Positions 38,366 to 50,300 of a DNA stretch of 64,000 nt are shown piece after piece. A program made the position numbers and the translations under genes. This stretch comes from Valencia hispanica. Its lineage: Eukaryota; Chordata; Actinopteri; Cyprinodontiformes; Valenciidae. The notes below the pieces were generated by a model. It was not told the origin of the DNA, searched no databases, and saw only the letters and a list, made by a program, of their open reading frames with translations. The stretch is taken from the NCBI GenBank assembly GCA_963556495.2, contig OY747714.1, forward strand, positions 46,937,541 through 47,001,540. Direction: 5' to 3'. Positions within the stretch are counted from its first letter, which is position 1, and each line of letters opens with the position of its first letter.

Positions 38366-41300
38366 GTACGCCGGCCGCCAACACACCCTTCGCACGGTGC
38401 ATCCTTTCCGTTCTGGGAAGCTTTAACCCCCCTTCTGTGCGTCTGCAGGTTTGCAAATCGGAGCACGGCTACCGGAGGCGAGTCCCCGTCTACTTCTTCG
38501 GGACCCACCAGATGTACGTACGCTCCCAGCAGCCAATCAGCAGTGTACCTTCCTATGACACTTTAACCCAGCTGTGGTTATTCTCCTCCCCCTCCCACCC
38601 AGAGGCTCCGTCACGCCGGAGAGCGTCGTTCCGTACGTCGGCAACAAGCTGAAGTACGGCAGCGGCGTCCGCATCAAGGGCTTCGCCGAGGGCATGTGGG
38701 AGATCCAGAACACGCCGGGAATCGGCAGCAAACTCAAGGTCGGTCAAGGTTGTTATCGTGCCTGAAAACCGTCGCAGGGGAGCAAAGGTTTTGTCGTAAT
38801 CTTCCAATTTTAGCCCTTTTTCTTTACTTTCGTTAGTCAGGTGCTTTAAACATTGATTTCTACGTCAACGTTGATCTTTATTTTGGATTTGTCGCATCAA
38901 ACAGCTGGTGTTTGAGTTGCAAAAATATAAACTTTCAGCAGTGATTCTGTTTCGGGCGTTAAGCTTCTTTCCTCACCACAGAGTGACTGTAAACCTCGTG
39001 GAGAAGCTCAACTGCAACCAACCTCACAACAAACCTGGGCGATATGGATTCAACATACAATTTTCTACCCCTTCTATTCTTTAAAAAGAAACGACAGAAA
39101 ATATTTTGTAAAACTCGCTTTAAGTTAAATCGTCCCTTCTTGGAGTTGATCCGAATTCAAAGTCCAAACAAAAACAGGCTGGAAAACAAGATGGTGGCCT
39201 GACATCACTTTGAACTATGGAAACTCAAGGAGCGCGTTGATGGGGGGGAATTTCCGATTTTCTTGATATTTTTCTCTTTCTCGAAAATGTACTTTTCATT
39301 AGCAGAAAATTCGATAAAATCGATTTCATCGCGCCGACCTATTTACAGTTAGGACAGAGAGAAACGACATTTGTTGTGAGTTGGCGCCATATAAATAGTA
39401 AACAGAATTGAAGGAGAGGAGATGAAGCTGTGGTTGGGACGGCAGTCTAATGTTGTTCAGCCTTAACGTGACTCTATAAACGATCTAAGGTCATTCCTGA
39501 ATAAAGAAGTTGGTCACATTCCCAGATTTAGACACATTAAATCCTCCTGTTGAAACATTGAGGCCACGCGATGAATAAAGCTCAGATAAACGTTTACTCT
39601 TTCATATAGTGGGTTTTCTTAATATTTTTAATTAGGCACGTAAGAAAATGTCAATACACCGATGTATCGCAATGACTGTAATTTTTTTAGTAAAGTTTTT
39701 AATATTTTATGTCACAATATTGTATCGATATTCAAAAGCAATGTCGATTTTTTATTTTTTTTATTTTTTTATTTTTTGTTAGGATTTGAATGGAACCATT
39801 AATGATGACAGTAATTTTTGTAGTAAAATTAAAAGTATTACTACTAGTTTGTGGCTGTTTTCACCTTTATTCCAATGAATCAACTAGATCTAGTAATAAA
39901 ACTGGATGTTTAGAACGCTGAGACAGTTTTTCTACAGTTAAATTCAGTTTTAAAAATCACAATTTACAGTCTTACTCATAGTATCGCAAAATATCGTATC
40001 GTCCTCCCTCTATTGTGATACATATCGTATCGCCAGAGTTTTACCAACAAACATCCCTTTTAATCTGATTTATTCGGCATAAATAAACGACTTTAAATGT
40101 TCTATTTGGAAAAATATGAATACAATTATTAATAATTGGGTAATTAAATTATTAATGACATCTAGAGCTGAACATATGAGTTTAAAGTGAAAGAAGGCTG
40201 GAAAAAACAAATGTGGTGATTATTCATCAGTTCACAAAACCTCTACTGGATAGTTCATAATCCATCCAGAAGGCTCTGGATTTATTTGGTACATTTCTCT
40301 ATTTTAGTCCTGGTTCCTGCAGTCCAAACCCGACTTTGACCACTTCAACGATAGTTTGGGTTTTTGAGACCAATATCATCATCATTAAACTATTGACAGA
40401 CACGGAGCTTTGCATTACCAAACTTGGACTTGCAATAAAATAAAAGCATCACACACAGAAACAATTCATTAGGGCTGCACGATTAACCTTTATCGCATCG
40501 ATATTCAGGTTTTAACTCCTGCGATAACCTAACCTCAGGAGGCTCAGGTTTTTTCCCGCCCCTGACATTTGAGTGACAAACGTATTCACCAATCAAAATG
40601 GTTGAGTCTCGCATTCCTGGCTTGCTGGCCAATCAGAAACAGTGATGGGAAACAAGCTTGTATGCAGAGCAGTGTTGCCAACTTGACGACTTTGTCACTA
40701 TATTTAGCGACTTTTCCGACCCCATGGCAACGGGTTTTCTTTTCAAAAAGTGACTAGTGACAATTTGCATTTATTACTGGCTTTTATCACGAGATCTCGC
40801 AATTCCCGCGCATGCTTCTTCAGGCTAGCCGCGGCGTCTTAAAGTATAAAAAAAAAAGAAAAGCATTGAATTCAGCAGTTTGCGTTTCATTGCGTTTCAG
40901 AAAAAAGGCATTATAGTCTTAAATTTGGGCATCTAATTTTAAAAGAATAATTAAACATTAAACATTTGTCATATATAAGCGTTTAGGTTTGGTATTTATA
41001 AATATAACATTATGACTAGGGCTGGGCGATATGGCCTGAAAATAAAATCTCCGATTTTTTCACACCAAATCCGATTTCTGAGAAATAACAAATGACAGAA
41101 TCTATTTTTTTAACTCTTATTTTAATATCTCCTTTGGGAGTCTACCTCAATTCAAAGTTGTGTGAAAAATCTCGATTTTCCCAAAAATAAATCTTCTGAA
41201 ATGGCGAATTCGAATAAATCGATAAAATCGATTTATCACCCAGCCCTAATTACGACACTGCAGTTGTTGCCATGGTTCCAAGCCATCATTTGCGACACCT

Positions 41301-44300
41301 CCTATCCAGAACTGTTTCCTCTAATCACTACAACCTGTAGGACTCCAGCAGGAACCCAATGGGCAAGTGTAAATATAATCCGCACTGGCCGCGAAATCCG
41401 ACTGAGTCGGACCTCTGCCTGGTAACGATCATGAGTGTTTTTATCGGATCTGCTGCAAACGTGTAAGCTGGGGACAATCACGGGACTGACTACATTAGGA
41501 GTCCCACATGCCAAGCAAAAAAACATGTTCAAATTCTAGCCAACTTCATGCACCAATCGCACATTATTGTGGGAGGCAATCGGCAGCAATTTTTCACTGT
41601 CGCCACTACCACAGCGACTGCTACGACTAGCCACAGCAACGGACCTTTAAATACAACCACAAACATGCAGCCAGGGACCTGTGGATTGACGTCAACCGTA
41701 CGGGCAGAAGTTATTTGGGTTTTAAAAACTGTTTCTGATCAACAATCCTACGTGTCTGATGAAGATATTAGGGAGAGGTTCGAAAGCATGTTTACAGATT
41801 CTCAAATTGCATCTGCGTTCACGTGAGGTAAAAACAAGACGGCCTACATTACCAAACTTGGACTTGCATTATTTATTGCAAAGGAGCTAATGCAGGATTT
41901 TAAATTATTTTAAATTGAAAGGGATTTTATTTGTAAGTGTAGATATGCTTATTTCTGACCACAAACCCGGCATTACATTTTACTGAATAGGCGTTAAAAA
42001 GGTGTTAAATTTTACTACTTCAAACCTGGAGCCTTAAAAATGGCCCGTCTGGAGTTTTCCCTCCTATTCTAGCCGTAAAAAGGGGAAACGATTTTAAAAC
42101 TATTAAATGGATTTTTGGACGTCCGAGTCGACTTATAGGAATTTTCATAAGAATCAATTCATTTATTTATTTTTCAACGCAGCACTATTGTGTCTACTAA
42201 TATTATGAGACTGCTGGAGATGGACTGATGAGCTCATTACCGACCAGAAACCTGGAAAATGAGTAATAAAAGCTGACTAAGAGTGAAAGGCTTGTTTTTA
42301 CTTTAATGGATGACTCTACTGTTCCTGTGACTGTCGTGTGTATATGTTTACTGTAAAAACAATGATAAAATCAGACTAATCAGACATTTTGTTACTTTTT
42401 GGGTTCTGTTCTGTTCTCTCTCCTCCGCAGGCTCCGGCGAAGACCTGCACTAAAACAACACCAGCAAAACCAGCTTGTTCCCCTCCGCTCCCCAAATCCC
42501 CGTCTTCATCTTCCAGACAAACCCCCGACGGCAAACCCAAAGGCGCCTCCGCTCCCGCTAAGTCCGAGCGTGACACTAAACCTGCTGCGAGCAAAAGCAC
42601 CCCGCCGAGTCGGGTTATGGGTGAGAAGGAAGGTTCGGACAGAGCTACGAGAACCTCGTCTAGATTGGCTCCAGATAAAACCACGGACTCCGGGCGGGAT
42701 AGAGAGACGGCCCCGGCCACCAGAGCCGCGTCCAGGTCGGCTCCAGATAACGCCAGCAGCTCCAGGCAGTTGAAAGAGTCTGCAGAGTTTGGTGTGGCGA
42801 GAATCCAGCTGTCCAGGTTAGCTCAGGATAAGGCGGTGGGATGCAGACCTGCTAAAGACGCAGCGGAGCAGCCGGCCGCTACCAGAACGTCGTCTAGGCG
42901 AGCTCCAGAGGGATCGACGGATACGAAGCAGGAGGAGGAAACGGGAGAGCTGGCTGCTGCTACTAGAAGCAGAAGGTCGGCGAGCGGCGGTCTTTCTGCA
43001 GAAAGGGAGACTCCCGCACAGATTAAAAGAGAGGTTAGAGTTCAGAATGACTATCTGCAGCGATTAACCGAAGCAGAAAGGTCCGACGTGTTCGGTTTCC
43101 GCTCAGCTGTAGCTACAGCCGGATGTTTATATCCATTCCTTCTTCCTCAGGTGAGATCGAGAAGAGCTTCCTCTGCCTCTGATGGAAAACCTGCAGCAGG
43201 ATCGACTGCAAACGGCAAACCTGCCGCTAAGAGTAACTCAGCGAGCAGCAGCGGCGGCAGTGGTTGTGCTCCAGAGGCTGCAGCAACGCTAGCAGCTTCC
43301 AGGTCTGCAGATGCAGGGAGACGAGTTTCCACCCGGAGCAGAGCGACGGATGGAAAGGTGACCTCAGGATTGGTGGTGCTGCCGCATTCATCTGTTAATA
43401 TTAGCTGTTAGCCATCAGTTGTTGCTAACGCTACACACGCGTCGCCTCAATGCATTCATGGTGATATCCGGAAGGTTTAATGATGCCCCTCCCGTCTGAT
43501 CCGCACCTCCAACGTTTAAACGGTGCGCTGCACCAGATGAAACTAGGCTGATTTGGTGTCTGGGGGTTCCTACACTTCCTCTGCAGAGCCCGCTCCTGGC
43601 AAAACGGCATCATGTTCAGAGGCGACCTGTTAGGGGGTGTAACGGTAACATGTGTTAATATTCTTATTTTCCCGTACGCCCCTGTCGGTTCGGTACCAAA
43701 CGAATTCAGCTGTTTTCTACCTGAACACACGCAGAATGTTTATGTGAGGAAATCGGAGCACAGTGCAACGTTTCTGCAGGGCAACTTTAAAAAGTGACAC
43801 CAAAACAGAACGGACTCCCACCTATCAATAAACTCTGCTATTAGGGAACATTAATGGTTTCTCATGCAGCTACAGTACAAAAAGAAAGACCGGCAAAACC
43901 AGAACTTTGTCTGTGAACGCACCTTTCAACAGCAATAAGGTCCATAACACGCTCTGCACTGACCTGAATGACTCGCCTGAAACAATGTGAAGCTGAATGT
44001 AAACATCACTGATACTAGAGAAAAACCAACATGGCTACCAGCAGCATCCAATCAGCATAAACTCCTTATTTTAGATAAAACAGAAGTCGGAGGAATCCCT
44101 GTTGATGAGAAGGGCTTTTTCCAACAGCTGCCCATGCTGCATTCAAGTACAGCTGGGAGACTAGACTGTCGAAATGTCAAAACTCCTCCAAAATGATTGA
44201 AGCATGTTTTATTCTCAAATATGAGCAAAGTTTTATTTTAACATTTCTAAACATCAACACTGACTGTTTCCTAGTGTTCATATTGTTTTCTACTGTTTTA

Positions 44301-47300
44301 TTTATTTTTATTTTTTAACGAATCTCATCAAATCTCCAGTCAGTTCTATACTTTCAACTTTTTTAAGTTACTTCGATTTTATTATGTTCTGTAACTTCAG
44401 GAATTGAAAGGAAGGAATTAATGAAAAAAAGGTTATTTGTTTAATGCTGATCAAAGTAAAAAAAAACAACTCATATACACTTTTAAATGTACTTTTCTTG
44501 ATTTAAAGCGTCACACCCCTGTGACCAATGGAACGTCAGGATTTTGGTTAGAAGCAGCTGGAGAAGCTCTGTGGGGATGTTCGTGTAGGCTGGGATTCAT
44601 AGTCGGAACCTTTTATTGTTCCTCAGAGGGAATAATTTTCTTTACAGCAATGAAATAAACGACCAAAATTGAGGTGAAACAATAACTGAAAACATGTGTA
44701 AGTTAATCGAAGCAATGCTTCCTGAGTGTTTGAGCTTTGAATACAGCTATCTGTCTCCTCCCTGAAGGATGAATCCGTTCGGTAACAAGATGGCGACCTG
44801 GTGCGGGCTTTCTGTAGGACGTTTCTGTCGTAGAATGTTCCGGTAATCCCGTTAAATTAACAGATTTAGACAGGATATAGAGAGATTTTACTAAATCTGT
44901 AAAATAGTCAGAGCCTTTTTTGGAACCGCTGCGACGCAGACCACTACAGGAGATGCTTTAGGACTATTTAAAGAGAAATGCTGAGAGTTCTTGTCTTTTC
45001 CTTGGAGATTAATAAAATAAAGTAATCACGTTATGCACTGCAAAAAAGGATTTTCAGGAAAGTAAAAAAGCCTTGTTTCTGGAAATGTTTTTCTTATTTT
45101 TTTCTCTAAAGAGAAAAAAATGTTCTTAACAAGCAAGTTTTGCACAACAAAATTAAACTTATTCTAAGATTTCTTTGTCAGTTTTAAGAATTCTAGCCAA
45201 GCAACTTTAGCTCAAAACAAGAAAATTTTACAGTTTTTAAGAATATTTGGCTTATTTCAAGCAGGGCTGTTTTTGCAGCGCGACCTTCTAGATTAGGAGA
45301 GCTTGGGGGTCGGCCTTCGTTGACCTCCGACGGCTCCTCGTTGCTGATGTACATCATGTTAGATCCTCAGAACTGTGGTCAGCGTTGAACTGTGTCCGCT
45401 CTCTGCTCTGTCGGCAGCTCGCTGACGTTCCCGATGCGGCGACTTCCGGAAAGAGGAGCAAGGATGTGGAAGAAGAAGAGGTCCAGAGGAAGGAGGCACG
45501 GGAAAAACCGAGTAAGGGCAGCGATGGTGGGATGAAAGAGCAGACGTCTGAGAGTAGAGGGTCAAAGAGAAAGGGGGAGGAGAAAACCGAGGAAAGAAGA
45601 GAGGCGATAAAGACGAGGAGAACTGAGAAGGAGGAGACAACCAGGATGGAGGGAAGGAAAACTGAGAAACCTGAGGTGGTGAAGACCAGGAGATCTGAGA
45701 GAGAGAAGGAGGAAACAGGGGGAAGAAAGAGGAGTGTGAGAGAGGAGGAGGGAAAGAAGATGGGGAGAGGGGAGGTCAAAACTGAAGGAGGCGATAAGAG
45801 GAAGGCTGAAAAAGACACTATGGAGAAGGAGAGGAAAGAAAAGAAGACAAAAATGAATGAGACCCGCAAGGAGGGAGAAGAGGGGACGAAAGAGCATGAA
45901 GACACAAGAGAAGGAACGAAGAGCAGGAGAACCGAGAGAGAGGAGGAGACAAAGAGAGGAGTGAAAACCAGACGGGTGGAAAAAGAGGAGGAGGAGAAAA
46001 CTGAAGGAATGAAGACGAGGAGAGCTGAGAAGAACGGGGAGAAACGTCGAGAAAACCCCGAAGCAAAGAAGACCAGGAGAAACGAGGAGGACACGGGGGG
46101 GATAATGACCAGAAGGACCAGGAAAGACGAGGAGAAAACTGGAAAAACGGAGAAACTCGAGGAGAAACTCGAGGAGAAAACTGGAAAAACGGAGAAACTC
46201 GAGGAGAAAACTGGAAAAACGGAGAAACTCGAGGAGAAAACTGGAAAAACGGAGAAACTCGAGGAGAAAACTGGAAAAACGGAGAAACTCGAGGAGAAAA
46301 CTGGAAAAACGGAGAAACTCGAGGAGAAAACTGGAGAAACGGAGAAACTCGAGGAGAAAACCGGAGAAACGGAGAAACTCAAGGAGAAAACCGGAGAAAC
46401 TGAGAAACTTGAGAAGACCGAAGAAAAGGGAGAAGGAACGAAGAGCGGGAGAACTAAGAGAGAAGAGGAGGAGACGGATCGAGTGAAGACGAGGAGAGGC
46501 GAGAGTAAGGCAGAGACGAAGACGGATGACAAGAAAGCCAAAGAGATGAGGAAAGGAAGGAGAGAAGAGACGGAGGGAGCGAGAAGAACGAGAGAAACGA
46601 AGCAGGAGACGACTTTGGAGGCAGCTGAAGGAGAGGAACGCGGGGGGATGAAGAGGAGGAGGAGGGAGGAGGAGGAAGAGACTATTGGACTGCAGTCTAC
46701 AGGACGAGATGAAGAGGAGGATGAGGAGGCGGAGAGGAAGAAAGCAAAGGATGGAGGGGAGGAGATGGAAGACGAGGTAATTCTACGTTTTGTTCTTTAG
46801 AATAACTCGTGATTTCTAGACGTGTTAATAAGCTCCTCCCACCGACCGTGGAGAGGAACGCTTCCCTGAAACGGGAAGAAAACTCCAGCAGAAGCAGAGC
46901 CACCACCGGCCTTTCAGAGCAGCAGAAATGTTTTTGTGTTGTTTTTTTAGTTTATATTTAAAAATATTTTTTTAAAACACTTTCCAGAGGCACCACCAGC
47001 TGGCGGCCCGGAGGGAGAGTCTGCTTCAGTCCCTGAGAGGTCTGCTGAAGACGAAGGAGACGACGAAGAGCTCCCAGTAAGGAAGACGAGCCGCACTTCT
47101 TCAACACCAAGAGGTCCGGTGACGAGTTTAACCCGTCTCTGTTGGCTTCATGTTTTCATCAGGGCGGCGGAGGACGGAGAGACGCCCGCTGAGAAGAAGA
47201 CAACAGCCAGGGACGGAGAGGAGGAGGACAGATGGAAGGGAGAGAAGACGGAGAGAGTCGAAAAAATGTCCACCAGGAGGTCTATGGCCGAGAGGGGAAA

Positions 47301-50300
47301 GGGGAGACGGGAGAAAGATAAAGAAACAAAAGTCCAGGGTCGGAAAGGAGAGAGACCGTCCCGCCAAGGGACGAGTTCGGACAGCAAGACGGAGACGAGT
47401 GGCGGCGGCAGAGACAAGATGGCCACCAGGAAGTCGATGGCTGAGAGGGAGAAAGGTGACGAGAGGAAGGGCGGAGATGGGACTGAGAGAGGGACGGGGA
47501 AAATCACTGAGGAGAAGACCATTGGAAAGGAGGACAAGATGTCCACTCGAGGGTCAGCTGCAGAGGGGAAGAAGGACGAAGGGAGGGCAAAGAAAGACGA
47601 GAGCAAAGGAGAAGATGAGCAGCAGCAGCAGAAAGACGAGAGGAAAATAATTGGAAAGATCGTGAAGGCCAGTCAGGGAGGCAAGATCCACGTGAAGACC
47701 ATAATGGGAGGACTGACCAAAGCGGCTGTAGAGGAGGAGAAGAAGAAGAAAGAGGAGAATGTGGACAAAAAGCAGCAGAATGTGAAAAAGGCTTCAGAGA
47801 CAGGAAAAGGAGAAAACGCAGAAAAGGCAACGGAGAAGTCCGAGAGAAGCTCCGAGAGGGAGGAGAAGAAAGAAAACCGGGAAGAGAAGAAGAACGAAGA
47901 AAAGACGGCAAGAAAACGGGAAGAGCAGAAAGCTCGGGAAGGGAGGAAGGAAACCGAGGCGGTGAGACCGACGCGGGAACAGAGGAAGAGACGCGACGGC
48001 GAAGATCAGGAGGGGAAAGACGACAGGACGACGTCACGGCGACTAGAGGAGAGTAAACACCAGAAGAAGAACAAAGCTGGGGAAGCAAAGAGTGGCGCCG
48101 CGCGAGACGGGACGGGGGCGGAGCCCGTTGCCGAAGATGGCGGGCGGGCGGAGAAGAAGAAGTGCGCTGAACGAGAGGTTAAAACCGGGACGGAGCAGAA
48201 TAAGAGCTCCGGTCCGACGCCGACGGACTCGACTCTGCACCGGATCAACGGAGACCTCAGGATCTCTCTGAAGACGGACAAGCCCGTAAGACACTGTCCT
48301 TCAGAGCAGGACGCTTAATAATTCTGTTTACCGCCTCACAAACACACACTTTAAACACCTGCGGTAACGCAGTCCTCCACTGAGCTGGTCAGAATCTTCC
48401 TTCCTTCCTTTCCCCCCCCGGTGAGTACAGAGTGACAGCAGTGAGGTCTTGTTTCTGTCTCCAGGACATCAGGAAGTGTCTGTCGGCGTTGGACCAGCTC
48501 AGTACTCTGTACGTCACGTCCGAACACGTCCAGAGACACAGCGAGCTCGTCACCACACTCAGGAAGGTAAACACAGATCCACGGAGGGCGATAGTGATCA
48601 ACTTTTACTGGGTTTGTAGTTTACTGAGTTAGCTGGGTTATTAGTGTTACATTGCGTAATCAATGTAGGTCTAAAATTTAATTCATTATGGTCTATAAAG
48701 GGTCTCAACGTTTTTTATTTAGTTGGGAATTTCATTTGCTTCAGTTCTAATAAAAGCAGGAATTATATTCGGGATTCTGTTCTGTTGAGTTTTACACCTG
48801 ATTCCTGATCTTAAACACAGAATTTAACCGACGCCTCAATCTTAATTTCTTTTGCACTGCAGAGTATTAGCCAAACAATTAGCCAAATTAATTAATCAAA
48901 TCAATAAACCGACCGCGTAATAAATATACAAAATGGTTAAATAAGCAGAAATGCTGGATTTGATTTTTTTTTTTTTTTTTCTTGTTGAGCCATCAGACAG
49001 AAATTACTAAACAGAAGAAACGGTTCGTATTTTTGTAGTGCATCCATCTTCAATTTAGTATATAATAAATATTCTGGAAAGATTTGAACAATTTACACGT
49101 CTATACAGTGGGGCAAAATAAAGTATTTGGCAGACACCGATTGTTCAAGTTGTCCCACTTAAAAGATGAGACTTCTGTAATTTACATCATAGTTTTAAAG
49201 AATGTTTTTGTATTATGTGGCAGAAATGAAGTATTTGGTCAATAACTGAAGTTCCCCTCAACCTTTGTAATGTAACCTTTGTTGGCAATGACAGAGGTCA
49301 AAGGTTACCTGTAGGTCTTCACCAGGTTTGCACACTGTAGCTGGTATTTTGGCCCATTCCTCCATGCAGATCTCCTCTAGAGCTGGGATGTTTTGGGGCT
49401 GTTGCTAGGCAACACAGACTTTCATCTCCCTCCACAGATTCTCTATAGGATTGAGGTCTGGAGACTGGCTAGGTCACTCCAGAACTCTGAAATGCTTTTT
49501 ATGTAGCCCCTCCTTCGTTGCCTAGGCGATGTGTTTGGGATCATTGTCATGCTGGAAGATCCAGCCACGTTTCATCTTCAATGCTCTCACTGATGGAAGG
49601 AGGTTTTCTCTCCAAAATCTCATGTTACACGGCCCCATTCATCCTTTCTTTAATACGGATCAGTCATCCTGTCCCCATTGTAGAAAAGCAGCCCAAAGCA
49701 TGATGTTTCCACCCCCGTGCTTCACAGTGGGTATGGTGTTCTTGGGATGCAACTCAGCATTCTTCCCCCTCCAAACACGGCGAGTGGCGTTTATACCAAA
49801 GATTTCTATTTTGGTCTCATCTGACCACATGACATTCTCCCAATCCTCCTCTGGATCATCCAGATGGTCTCTGGCAAACTCTAGATGGACCTGGACATGT
49901 GCTGGCTTAAGGAGGGGGACCTTTCAAGGGTTGCAGGATTTTAATCCATGCTGACGTAGTGTGTTACTATAGTAACCTTTGTTACTGTGGTCCCAGCTAA
50001 CTTCAGGTCATTGACCAGTTCCTTCCGTGTAGTTCCACCTGTGTAGTTCCACCTGTGTAGTATAACAGTTATAATGATAAGTGGTGATTCCACGTCTAAT
50101 TCCAGATGTTATGCAGATGTTGGTGGTTATTAGCTGGTTATGTAATCAGTAAGTGAGTCCTTTAGAACACATGTTTGACCAAAACATGGAGGGACAGACT
50201 CTACTGACAAGTTTCTCTCATATTCCCTGCCCGACACCTTCTAATTCAGAACCTTAAATAGCATTTAGCAAACCACTGTTTATCTTCTAACAGCATGAGC

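Noticed and set aside
43081..43150. 70-bp intron inside psip1 exon 4
   Set aside because: The GT and AG at its ends look usable, but removal changes the frame and creates an immediate stop.
45354..46541. 395-codon open frame on the minus strand, rich in S, F, V and P
   Set aside because: It is the antisense of the purine-rich psip1 exon 5. Its repeats mirror the 30-bp coding unit, and the sense strand has splice sites and correct phase.
47148..48088. Minus-strand frames of 152 and 194 codons
   Set aside because: Antisense shadows of psip1 exon 7, rich in S, P and L only because the sense strand is rich in K, E and R.
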